A DNA stretch of 59,209 nucleotides from Verrucomicrobiaceae bacterium (GTDB lineage: Bacteria > Verrucomicrobiota > Verrucomicrobiia > Verrucomicrobiales > Verrucomicrobiaceae): contig JAIYDW010000121.1 of the NCBI GenBank assembly GCA_027487315.1, positions 1 through 59,209 on the forward strand, in the 5' to 3' direction. Below the pieces are notes generated by a model, which was not told the origin of the DNA, made no database searches, and was given only the letters and a program-made list of their open reading frames with translations. The position numbers and the translations under genes are program-made. Each line of letters opens with the position of its first letter. Position 1 is the stretch's first letter. This document shows positions 8,631 through 16,512 of the stretch, in pieces.

Positions 8631-9958
8631 AAGGACTCAGGCACTGTCGATTCCATGCCCGCACCACGACCAATGCCGCGATACTGAAATCCATACGATG
8701 CCGCCGCAGCCGGATCGATCAAATTTCGCCCGTCAAAAATAAACGGCGTCATCATCACATCTCGCAACTCAGCCAAGTCCACGTTGGCAAACTCAGGCCA
8801 CTCTGTCGCAATGATCAATGCTTCAGCCCCTCGCGCCGCTTCCAATGGACTTTCAGCGAACCGAATATTACCACCCACAGGCAATTCTTTCGCTTTCTCC
8901 ATCGCCTTCGGATCGTAGGCCACGACATCCGCGCCTTCAGCCACCAACCTCTCCACCAGGTCAATCGCTACCGAGGATCGCACGTCGTCTGTGTTCGGTT
9001 TAAAACTCAAACCCCAAACCGCCAACTTCTTCTCTTTCAACACCCACAAAGGCTCCCGAATCAAATCCACAAAGCGATCAATCTGCCGCTTATTGATCGC
9101 CTGCACCTCTTTCAAAAGAGTGAACGGCACGCCCAACTGATCACTAATCGCAATGAATGCAGCAATGTCTTTCGGAAAGCAAGACCCCCCATATCCCAGT
9201 CCCGCATTCAAGAACGATCGCCCGATCCGCTTGTCCATCCCAATCCCGTCAACCACCTTGAGAATGTCCGCCCCAGCGGCCTCGCAAATCTCAGACAGCG
9301 CATTCGCATAAGAGATCTTAAGCGCCAAAAAGCTGTTCGCCGCATGTTTGATCAGTTCGGCACTATTGATGTCCGTCACCAAGACCGGCGCCACAAACGG
9401 CTCATAAACCTTCTGCATGATCGATAACGCCCGATCACTGTTCCCTCCAATCACAATTCGGTCTGGCTTCATCAAGTCCGTCACCGCGCTGCCCTCGCGC
9501 AGGAACTCAGGATTGCTCACCACATCAAACTCCACACCTGGCTTCGCATATCGACGAATCGTCGCCGCCACCCGCTCACCGGTCTTCACAGGCACTGTGC
9601 TTTTATCCACGATCACCCGGTAAGAATCCAAATACTGCGCGATCTCACGCGCCACCTTCTCCATGAAACTCAAGTCCACACTGCCGTCAGGTTGTGGCGG
9701 CGTTGGCACTGCAATAAACAGCACCTCACCGTGATCCACACCCTCTTCTGTCGAAGCCGTGAACCCGAGTCGCTTCGCCATCACATTCCGCTTCACCAGC
9801 GCGTCAAGTCCCGGCTCGAAAATCGGAATCTGCCCAGCCTTCAAGCTACCCACCTTCTCAACGTCGTTGTCAACGCACAGCACAAAGTGTCCTGCCTCGG
9901 CAAAGCAAGCACCTGTTGTCAGACCTACATATCCAGAACCAATGATCGTGATGTTCAT
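8627..9958 (-). CDS. ugd: UDP-glucose 6-dehydrogenase
   Basis: NAD-dependent oxidation of UDP-glucose to UDP-glucuronate, a precursor of extracellular polysaccharides. Starting at MNITIIGSGYVGLTTG (9958), the protein has 443 residues; the upstream ATG at 10018 would place 20 residues before the Rossmann glycine motif and is unlikely. Visible features: NAD-binding GSGYVGL, VPTPPQPDGSVD, DKSTVPVKTGE, the catalytic cysteine in GYGGSCFPKD, and the C-terminal NAD-dependent domain with GLSFKPNTDDVR. It overlaps rsmB by four bases. The pairing of a nucleotide-sugar enzyme with an rRNA methylase probably reflects compact packing only. Confidence 0.95.
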   Translation of the reverse strand: MNITIIGSGYVGLTTGACFAEAGHFVLCVDNDVEKVGSLKAGQIPIFEPGLDALVKRNVMAKRLGFTASTEEGVDHGEVLFIAVPTPPQPDGSVDLSFMEKVAREIAQYLDSYRVIVDKSTVPVKTGERVAATIRRYAKPGVEFDVVSNPEFLREGSAVTDLMKPDRIVIGGNSDRALSIMQKVYEPFVAPVLVTDINSAELIKHAANSFLALKISYANALSEICEAAGADILKVVDGIGMDKRIGRSFLNAGLGYGGSCFPKDIAAFIAISDQLGVPFTLLKEVQAINKRQIDRFVDLIREPLWVLKEKKLAVWGLSFKPNTDDVRSSVAIDLVERLVAEGADVVAYDPKAMEKAKELPVGGNIRFAESPLEAARGAEALIIATEWPEFANVDLAELRDVMMTPFIFDGRNLIDPAAAASYGFQYRGIGRGAGMESTVPESL

Positions 9959-10087
9959 GCTCAAAGAAAACTTTCCCACCCGACCAATTTCTTGTCGGGC
10001 ACGCAAAGTTAGCCCCAAATCGCCTCAGGCACAAACCCCAGCCGCACCTTAGGCAAAAATTCTTTCTTCAAAGAGGCCCGATCTACC

Positions 10088-11098
10088 CTACAACTTGGTG
10101 TAGCCCACACTCTCGCAAGGCAAGTCCCAGAGCGCCTTCAATTCCGCATCCAACTTGGTAATGCTGAAGGAAACCCCCGCCATCTCCTGGCAGGTCACGA
10201 TGTTGTCCACAATGGTCTGATGCACCTTCAATCCACGCGCATCCAGGATCGGTTTCGCCGCCCGCAGCAAAATGAGAAGCTCCATCATATGGGTCGAACC
10301 GAGGCTGTTCACAAAAAATATGATCTCATCCCCGGCGTTCAACTCCAGATCATCAGCAAACAAAAGGTCCAGGATCTTCGGTGCCAACTCATCAGCCGTG
10401 CACATCGGAATCAGACCAACCCCCTTCTCGCCGTGAATGCCCATCCCCAACCCAATCACATCGTCTGCCAGTTCAAAAGTCGCCGCCCCGGTTGCAGGGA
10501 TGGACCCCGGCTTGGTCGATACCCCAACAGACCGTGTCATGTCATTCGCCTTTTGCGCAATCCGCACCAGCTCATCCAGGGTATCCACCGTTGCCGCCGC
10601 CGCTCCCGCCAACTTCACAATCGGCACCAAGCCAGCCACCCCGCGTCGTTTGCCCTTCTCAGTCGGAGGCGCAGAGCAAACATCGTCGTTAATGATCACA
10701 GTCCGAACTTCAATCCCTTCGTCCGCCGCCAATTCACCGCCAATATCAAAATTCATCACATCACCGGCATAGTTGCCATAGAGATACAGCACACCCTTGC
10801 CTCGGCTCACCGCCTGTGTCGCCTCAAGCACAATATCAGGTGGTGGCGCCGCAAAAATTTCTCCAACAGCCGCCCCGTCCGCCATGCCCTTACCAATCAA
10901 CCCATGATAAATCGGCTCATGCCCGGCACCTCCACCCACCAACAATGCTGGCGCATCCGGCCGCAAATCATTCATCACAATCGACCGCTTCCCTACCCGG
11001 CGGGCCTTGCCGTCGTAAGCGATCACTAGGCCGTCGAACAAATCGTCGGCGCAAGTCAGTGGGTTATTGATGATTTTCTTGGAGGCATTGGTGCTCAT
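10088..11098 (-). CDS. dhaK: Dihydroxyacetone kinase DhaK subunit (orphan)
   Basis: DhaK-type substrate-binding subunit of dihydroxyacetone kinase, 336 residues, a normal length for stand-alone DhaK. Visible: LLVGGGAGHEPIYHGLIG near residues 52-70, the IINDDV segment, and GMGIHGEKG near residue 220, whose His forms the hemiaminal bond to dihydroxyacetone. DhaK needs DhaL (nucleotide-bearing) and, in PTS-linked systems, DhaM. Neither is adjacent: ugd lies downstream and a 190-base spacer with the divergent kefF/G gene lies upstream. The partner must be elsewhere, or the protein works with another phosphoryl donor. Family assignment is firm; the in vivo substrate is not shown. Confidence 0.93.
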   Translation of the reverse strand: MSTNASKKIINNPLTCADDLFDGLVIAYDGKARRVGKRSIVMNDLRPDAPALLVGGGAGHEPIYHGLIGKGMADGAAVGEIFAAPPPDIVLEATQAVSRGKGVLYLYGNYAGDVMNFDIGGELAADEGIEVRTVIINDDVCSAPPTEKGKRRGVAGLVPIVKLAGAAAATVDTLDELVRIAQKANDMTRSVGVSTKPGSIPATGAATFELADDVIGLGMGIHGEKGVGLIPMCTADELAPKILDLLFADDLELNAGDEIIFFVNSLGSTHMMELLILLRAAKPILDARGLKVHQTIVDNIVTCQEMAGVSFSITKLDAELKALWDLPCESVGYTKL

Positions 11099-11288
11099 AA
11101 AAACAAATTAGAGAATTCAAGGGTTAGCAACGATGCGGGATCAAAGCTTCTAGCAAATCACCACGCAGGTCAGGGTCGGAAGTTCTATCGGAACTCCACG
11201 CTCAGGTCAATCCGCTTTCGCCGATTTGCCGCCTCCCTTGCTTATTGTATTTCCATGAGTTCGAGGGAAACTACCCCCTTCTGACATC

Positions 11289-11849
11289 ATGCGACGCCGA
11301 ATCCTCCTCCTTCACGCCCATCCGATGCCCCATCGTTCGCGCGTCAATCGCCATCTCGTCACTGCCGCTGAATCCATCGCAGGCATCACCATCCGCCATC
11401 TGTACGAGCTCTATCCCGACTACATGATCGATGTGGATGCCGAACAAAAGCTCCTCCTCGACCACGACATCATCGTCCTTCAGCACCCCTTTTTCTGGTA
11501 TAGCGCCCCCGCCCTCGTCAAAGAATGGCTGGACCTTGTCCTCCAGTATGGCTGGGCTTACGGCGAAGGCGGCACAGCCCTTCAAGGCAAATCTCTCCTC
11601 CAGTCCGTCACCACCGGAGGCGCCGCCGAAGTCTACTGTTCCGCTGGACGCAATCGCCACACCGTCCGCGAATTCCTTCTCCCTTTCGAACAAACCGCCC
11701 GACTTTGTGGCATGACCTACCTGGACCCTTTCGTCGTTCACGGAACCGGTCAACTTCAAACCGAAGCCGATCTCGCTCCACATTCCCAGGCTTACTGCAC
11801 CCTTTTGTCCAACCTCGCCTCCGGCATCGACCTGCCACCTTCGCCATGA
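11289..11849 (+). CDS. KefF/KefG-type NAD(P)H oxidoreductase, ancillary to K+ efflux
   Basis: Flavodoxin-fold (Flavodoxin_2/NQO1-like) protein of 186 residues. It starts MRRRILLLHAHPMPHRSRVN, and has the family signature FPFFW-like QHPFFWYSAPALVKEWLD and GWAYGEGG..LQGK with TTGG. In enteric bacteria KefF or KefG binds the Kef antiporter and is needed for full glutathione-gated K+ efflux during electrophile stress. The next gene is a Kef antiporter and overlaps by four bases (ATGA), which strongly supports that role here. I cannot tell KefF from KefG. Confidence 0.9.
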   Translation: MRRRILLLHAHPMPHRSRVNRHLVTAAESIAGITIRHLYELYPDYMIDVDAEQKLLLDHDIIVLQHPFFWYSAPALVKEWLDLVLQYGWAYGEGGTALQGKSLLQSVTTGGAAEVYCSAGRNRHTVREFLLPFEQTARLCGMTYLDPFVVHGTGQLQTEADLAPHSQAYCTLLSNLASGIDLPPSP

Positions 11850-13726
11850 GTGATCCCGGCTTCTTCCAGTCCGCCCTCGTCTACCTGACGGCTGCAGTCA
11901 TCTCCGTCCCGATCGCCAAACGCCTCGGCCTCGGCTCTGTTCTCGGATACCTCGCTGCCGGCGTCGGCATCGGCCCCCACGTTCTCGGACTGGTCGGAGG
12001 TTCGTCCTCCTCTTCCGAGGTGATGCACATCGCTGAGTCTGGCGTCGTCGTCATGCTCTTCCTCATCGGTCTCGAGTTAAAAATCTCCGCACTGTGGCGC
12101 ATGCGCGGCACCCTACTCGGACTCGGAGGATCCCAAATGCTTGCCTGCGGAATGATTCTCGGTGTCGGTGCCTGGCTTTGGGGCATCGAATTAAAATCCG
12201 CCCTCCTCATCGGTTTCATCCTCGCCCTCAGTTCCACTGCCATCGTGCTTCAAACCCTTCGTGAGAAATCCCTTCACGCCACTGCCGGAGGCCGCCACGC
12301 CTTTGCGACCCTGCTCTTCCAGGACATCGCCGTCATCCCTCTCCTAGCCATCCTCCCCCTCCTTGCCTCTACATCAGCCAGCGCCGCAAACGATATCCAC
12401 TCTGCCACCCACCTCAGTGGTGCGATGCAGGGTCTCGCCATTTGCGCTGCAATTGCCAGCGTCGTCCTCGCGGGCCGCTGGCTACTCCCCTTCCTGTTTT
12501 CCTACATCGCCAATGCCGGCCTGCGAGAAATCTTCACCGCCACAGCCCTTCTCCTCGTCCTGGCCATCGGCGGCCTCATGTCGCTCGTCGGTCTCTCACC
12601 CGCTCTAGGCGCATTCGTCGCTGGCGTTGTCCTCGCCAGCAGCCCCTACCGCCATGAATTGGAGGGCGATCTCGAACCCTTCAAAGGCCTCCTTCTCGGG
12701 CTCTTTTTCATCAGCGTCGGCGCCTCCATGGACCTTCAACTCATCCTCAAAGATCCCCTCGGCATCACCCTGCTGCTAGCAGGGTTCGTGATCATCAAAG
12801 GCTCCGTTCTCGCCGCCCTTGGAAAACTCTTCAACTTCGCCCCCGGTGCCACCCCACTTTACACCCTTTCCATGTTCCAAGGCGGTGAGTTTGCATTCGT
12901 CCTCTTCAGTCAGGCCACCACTCTCGGTATCCTCACCCTCGATCAATCCGCTCGCTTCAATGCCATCGTTGCTCTCTCCATGGCCCTCACCCCACTCGCC
13001 CTTCTCGCCGGTCGCAACTGGCTCAAACCTCCTACCGATTCTGATGCCACCCCACACCGAGAAGCAGATGCCATCGAGCATTCGTCACCTGTCATCCTCG
13101 CTGGCTTCGGCCGCTACGGCAACTATGTCGGCCGCCTCCTTCGCTCTCAAGGCTTCCGCCCAGTCGTCCTCGAAACCGATGCCGAACATGTCGAACTCAC
13201 TCGCCGACTCGGCTTCGAAGTCCATTACGGCGATGCCACCCGCCTCGATATCCTCCACGCCGCGGGTGCCCAACACGCCAAACTCCTCGTCATTGCCATC
13301 AGCGATGAAGAAACCATCGACCTCCTCGTCGCCACCGCCCGCCGCCATTTCCCCCATCTCGAAATCGTCACTCGTGCCACCGGCATGGACCATCGCCTAC
13401 GCCTCATCCAACAAGGGGTCCACCACGTCTTTCACGAACTCGCCGGCAGCGCCCTCGACGCCGGCACCCAGACCCTTCGCCTGCTTGGAATCCCCGCCTA
13501 TCCCGCTGAACGCGCCGCCCGGAAATTCCGTCGCTGGGACATCGAAAGCGCCCGCGACCTCGCCCCCATTCGCTTGCAGGACGAATCCGCTTACTTCGCA
13601 ATCATCCGCGAACGCGTTGCCAATTTGGAATCCCTCTTCCGCTCCGACCCCACCCATGAAGGCAGCGCCGACGCCAAGGCGTGGCAACCTCCTTCCTCTC
13701 CCAAAACGCCCCCTGCACAAACCTGA
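11846..13726 (+). CDS. KefB/KefC-type K+/H+ antiporter with RCK domain
   Basis: Inner-membrane monovalent cation/proton antiporter of the CPA2 family, 626 residues. The ATG at 11846 overlaps the stop of the oxidoreductase gene and gives MSDPGFFQSALVYLTAAVISVPIA, the right place for helix 1; the frame stays open upstream, but that part is antisense-like. About 12 hydrophobic helices span residues 5-385. The regulatory loop HELEGDLEPFKGLLLGLFF closely matches the Kef Q-loop region. A TrkA-N (RCK) domain begins at VILAGFGRYGNYVGRLL (about 417), followed by a charged, Pro-rich tail. By family knowledge it is inhibited by glutathione and opened by glutathione adducts to protect against electrophiles. 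Confidence 0.94.
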   Translation: MSDPGFFQSALVYLTAAVISVPIAKRLGLGSVLGYLAAGVGIGPHVLGLVGGSSSSSEVMHIAESGVVVMLFLIGLELKISALWRMRGTLLGLGGSQMLACGMILGVGAWLWGIELKSALLIGFILALSSTAIVLQTLREKSLHATAGGRHAFATLLFQDIAVIPLLAILPLLASTSASAANDIHSATHLSGAMQGLAICAAIASVVLAGRWLLPFLFSYIANAGLREIFTATALLLVLAIGGLMSLVGLSPALGAFVAGVVLASSPYRHELEGDLEPFKGLLLGLFFISVGASMDLQLILKDPLGITLLLAGFVIIKGSVLAALGKLFNFAPGATPLYTLSMFQGGEFAFVLFSQATTLGILTLDQSARFNAIVALSMALTPLALLAGRNWLKPPTDSDATPHREADAIEHSSPVILAGFGRYGNYVGRLLRSQGFRPVVLETDAEHVELTRRLGFEVHYGDATRLDILHAAGAQHAKLLVIAISDEETIDLLVATARRHFPHLEIVTRATGMDHRLRLIQQGVHHVFHELAGSALDAGTQTLRLLGIPAYPAERAARKFRRWDIESARDLAPIRLQDESAYFAIIRERVANLESLFRSDPTHEGSADAKAWQPPSSPKTPPAQT

Positions 13727-13782
13727 CCTCCCACCTGATTTTGCTTTCCAAACAATCCCCGACTGGCTTCAATAAGACCACC

Positions 13783-14739
13783 ATGAACATCACCAACCGC
13801 CGCCAGTTCATCACTCAAAGCGCTGCCGCCCTGGGCACTTTCATCGGCACTCAAGCCGTCGCAGCTCCATCCTCCACCTCAGAGACCCTCGTCCAGCAGC
13901 TCCACAAAAGCCTTAACGAAGCCCAAACCACCGCCCTCTGCCTCCCCTACGACGACCCTCTCCGTCTCAAAGTCGACAACAATTGGCATATCCGCCCCAA
14001 AGCCATCCGTGATGTCCTCGACCAGGATCAGCAAGACCTCGTCCGTCAAATCTTCGACGGTCTCCACAGCGACGAATACAAAAAAGAAGTCTGGCGTCAG
14101 TTCGACCAGGACAACAAACGCGACGGCGGATTCGGCAGTGCCTCCATCGCTCTATTCGGTCAACCCGGCTCCGGCAAGTTCGAGTTCGTCCTCACCGGCC
14201 GCCACTGCACTCGTCGCTGCGATGGCGATAGCGCCGTCGGCACCGCCTTCGGTGGTCCCATCTTTTACGGTCATGCCGCTCAAGGCTTCGACGAAGAACC
14301 CAACCACCCGGGCAACGCCTACTGGTTCCAGGCACTCCGCGCCAACGAAGTCTTCCAGGCCCTCGATGGCAAACAACGCGCCACCGCCCTTCTCGAAACC
14401 TCTCGCGGAGAACACGGCACCAAAACCGTCGAACTCTCCCGCAAAACCACCGGCCTCCCCGGCATCCGGGTGGGCTCCATGTCGTCCGATCAAAAAAACC
14501 TCGTCCGCCTTGTCCTGGCCGACCTCATCAAACCCTTCCGCGAAACGGACGCAAAAGAAGCCCTGTCTCTCATCGATGCCTCCGGTATGGACGACCTCCA
14601 CATGGCCTTCTCCAAAAACGAAGACGTCGGCAACGACAGCGTCTGGGACACTTGGCAGGTCGAAGGCCCCAACATGGTCTGGTATTTCCGGGGCGACCCT
14701 CACGTCCACTGCTGGGCACACATCAAAGCTCCCATCTGA
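13783..14739 (+). CDS. Tat-exported DUF3500-like protein
   Basis: A 318-residue exported protein. The ATG at 13783 gives MNITNRRQFITQSAAALGTF, a twin-arginine signal peptide (RRQFI); the longer in-frame start at 13681 overlaps kefC and is rejected. The body has the pattern of DUF3500 proteins: LCLPYDDPLRLKVDNNWH, FVLTGRHCTRRCDGD, FYGHAA and the AYWFQALRANEVFQALDGKQRATAL segment, ending in a GDPHVHCWAHI-type His motif. Clustered His and Cys (GRHCTRRC, GDPHVHCW) suggest metal binding, which is inference. No enzymatic activity is established for the family as far as I know. It starts 56 bases after kefC; co-transcription is possible, but the functions have no clear link. Confidence 0.65.
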   Translation: MNITNRRQFITQSAAALGTFIGTQAVAAPSSTSETLVQQLHKSLNEAQTTALCLPYDDPLRLKVDNNWHIRPKAIRDVLDQDQQDLVRQIFDGLHSDEYKKEVWRQFDQDNKRDGGFGSASIALFGQPGSGKFEFVLTGRHCTRRCDGDSAVGTAFGGPIFYGHAAQGFDEEPNHPGNAYWFQALRANEVFQALDGKQRATALLETSRGEHGTKTVELSRKTTGLPGIRVGSMSSDQKNLVRLVLADLIKPFRETDAKEALSLIDASGMDDLHMAFSKNEDVGNDSVWDTWQVEGPNMVWYFRGDPHVHCWAHIKAPI

Positions 14740-14830
14740 CCCCAAACGGTCAGCACATTGAACGTCCCTGGGTCGTCAGTGTTCAAATCCAGCATGTAAC
14801 CCGCCCTTCATCTGGCACGACTGATGCTAG

Positions 14831-15544
14831 GTGGAGAGTGAGTTAGAACAACTCCCAGCTGTAATGACAAACTTCCCTCGTCCAGGCTGTTGGTTCCGTT
14901 TCACTGAGACGGATTGGAACTTCATCTTTCAAACCCTCGCCCTCACCGACCGGGGCAAGCAGAGCCTCTCGGACCTCTGCAAAGACCCGGAGACCATCGC
15001 CCTCATCCTGGATCACCCCAAACTCTTCGAAAGTCTCGTCATCCGCAATTGCTCCGCCCTTCTCTCCGCCGAACTCTTCTTCTTCATCGTCGTCCGCCAC
15101 ACCCTCAAACGCGTCGGCGTCACCGAAGTCTCCGTTGCAGACTACATCGCCGTCGTCTGCGCTGACTACGGTTGCCGTCCCAGCGGCGGTCGCCAGGAAG
15201 CCGAACGCCAAGTCGAAAGCTTCTACAGTCACGACTACCTGAACTCCATTGACCGCGCCAGCCGCCACGAACGCTTCTTCCTCCACGTCCAGTGCGCCAA
15301 TCAGTTTCTCGTCCTCACCAGCCTCTACCCGGACTTCCTCAAACGCCGCGCCGAACGCCGGGGCGCCCCCGGTCTCGACTTCTACGAAGGCATGGTCATC
15401 TCCCACCTCCACGCCGCCAGCCGACACGTCCTCGCCGAGGAATTCGCCATGGTCTCCGTCCTCTCCCATCTCGCCGACGCCTTCCCGCCAGTCCGCCGCG
15501 CCATGAATCACACCGTCCGCGAATACCTCCACCTAGGGCAGTAG
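14831..15544 (+). CDS. Unrecognised conserved-looking soluble protein
   Basis: A 237-residue protein I do not recognise. The start is either GTG at 14831 or ATG at 14864 (MTNFPRPGCWFRFTE); neither has a clear ribosome-binding site, so the start is open. There is no signal peptide or membrane segment. Composition is balanced and rich in His, Arg, Phe and Glu, with several helical stretches (LFESLVIRNCSALLSAELFF; HERFFLHVQCANQFLVLTSL) suggesting an all-alpha globular fold. Codon use matches the neighbours, with a strong preference for C at the third position, so it is a real resident gene. It sits alone between the DUF3500-like and metallo-hydrolase genes, all on the plus strand. Confidence 0.7.
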   Translation: MESELEQLPAVMTNFPRPGCWFRFTETDWNFIFQTLALTDRGKQSLSDLCKDPETIALILDHPKLFESLVIRNCSALLSAELFFFIVVRHTLKRVGVTEVSVADYIAVVCADYGCRPSGGRQEAERQVESFYSHDYLNSIDRASRHERFFLHVQCANQFLVLTSLYPDFLKRRAERRGAPGLDFYEGMVISHLHAASRHVLAEEFAMVSVLSHLADAFPPVRRAMNHTVREYLHLGQ

Positions 15545-15688
15545 CCAGCCAAACTTCGTTCTGGTCGAATCCATGCAGACTCGCTGACTGTAGCGCGCAC
15601 GAAGATCCTCCATAAAAGCCCCACTCTCAGCGAGCAAAGTCAGCGTCCTCGGCGTCAAACATTCAACGATCGACACGGAGTTGTTCAA
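15533..15688 (-). CDS. Possible 51-residue small protein or gene fragment
   Basis: An open frame from TTG at 15688 to a TAG overlapping the last codons of the convergent 237-residue gene. It reads like protein (SVSIVECLTPRTLTLLAESG, then MEDLRARYSQRV, ending DSTRTKFGWLLP). There is no ATG start except an internal one near 15625, and I recognise no family. It fills most of an otherwise empty 179-base spacer. It may be a small protein, the remains of a longer gene, or chance. Confidence 0.22.
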   Translation of the reverse strand: MNNSVSIVECLTPRTLTLLAESGAFMEDLRARYSQRVCMDSTRTKFGWLLP

Positions 15689-15723
15689 TGCTCCAAAACG
15701 CGCTATGCAGTCCTCCTGATTTC

Positions 15724-16512
15724 ATGGCCGCCCTTTCTCTCACCTTTCTCGGCACCGGCACTTCCATCGGCATTCCCGCCGTCGGTTGCGACTGCGAAAC
15801 CTGTCGCTCCACCGACCCCCGGGACAATCGCCTCCGCTCCTCCGTCTGGATGCGTACTCCCGATCTGGATTGGATCGTCGACACCGGTCCCGACCTCCGC
15901 CAGCAATGCCTCCGCGCTGGCATCCGCCACCTCGAAGCCGCCCTCTTCACTCACGCCCACATGGATCACGTCACGGGCTTTGACGAACTCCGCCGCTTCA
16001 CCCCCGAACTCAACCAATTCATCCCCATCCACGGCACCGCCTCCACCCTCGCCGTTCTCGAACGCATGTTCGAATACGCCTTCAATGGCGAAAACCGCTA
16101 CCGCGGCTACCTCAAACCCTTCCCAAAACCCATCCACGGCCCCTTCAACCTCGGCCAGACCCGAGTCACCCCCCTTCCCGTCTCCCATGGCAAAGTCGAA
16201 ACCATCGGCTACCTCTTCGAACAAAACGACCGCAAACTCTGCGCCTACATCCCCGACTGCAAGACTCTCGCTCCCGAAACTCTTTCAGCTCTCGCTGGCA
16301 TCGACACCCTCATCATCGACGCACTCCGCTTCTCGCCTCACCCCACCCACATGAATTTCGACGAAGCCCTCGCCATCCGCGACCTCGTCCTACCTCGCCG
16401 CACCTTCCTGACCCACTTCCAGTGTGAAGTCATGCACGCCAGAGCTGAACCCGCCCTTCCACCCGACGTCAGACTCGCCTATGATGGACTCAACTTGACC
16501 TGGGATGACTGA
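15724..16512 (+). CDS. MBL-fold metallo-hydrolase, PhnP-like
   Basis: Metallo-beta-lactamase-fold phosphodiesterase-like enzyme, 262 residues from the ATG at 15724 (MAALSLTFLGTGTSIGIP); a start 12 codons upstream only adds a non-conserved tail. Motifs: GCDCETCRSTDPRDNR (the Cys-rich segment seen in PhnP-type proteins), THAHMDHVTGFDELRRF (the HxHxDH metal site), YIPDCK and a late LTHFQ His. PhnP hydrolyses 5-phosphoribosyl 1,2-cyclic phosphate in phosphonate use, but many PhnP-like proteins occur without phn genes, as here, so the substrate is open. Its stop overlaps the next gene by eight bases. Confidence 0.85.
   Translation: MAALSLTFLGTGTSIGIPAVGCDCETCRSTDPRDNRLRSSVWMRTPDLDWIVDTGPDLRQQCLRAGIRHLEAALFTHAHMDHVTGFDELRRFTPELNQFIPIHGTASTLAVLERMFEYAFNGENRYRGYLKPFPKPIHGPFNLGQTRVTPLPVSHGKVETIGYLFEQNDRKLCAYIPDCKTLAPETLSALAGIDTLIIDALRFSPHPTHMNFDEALAIRDLVLPRRTFLTHFQCEVMHARAEPALPPDVRLAYDGLNLTWDD

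Noticed and set aside
11525-11845. Upstream extension of the Kef antiporter frame
   Set aside because: It lies inside the kefF/G gene in another frame; the ATG at 11846 with ATGA overlap fits helix 1.
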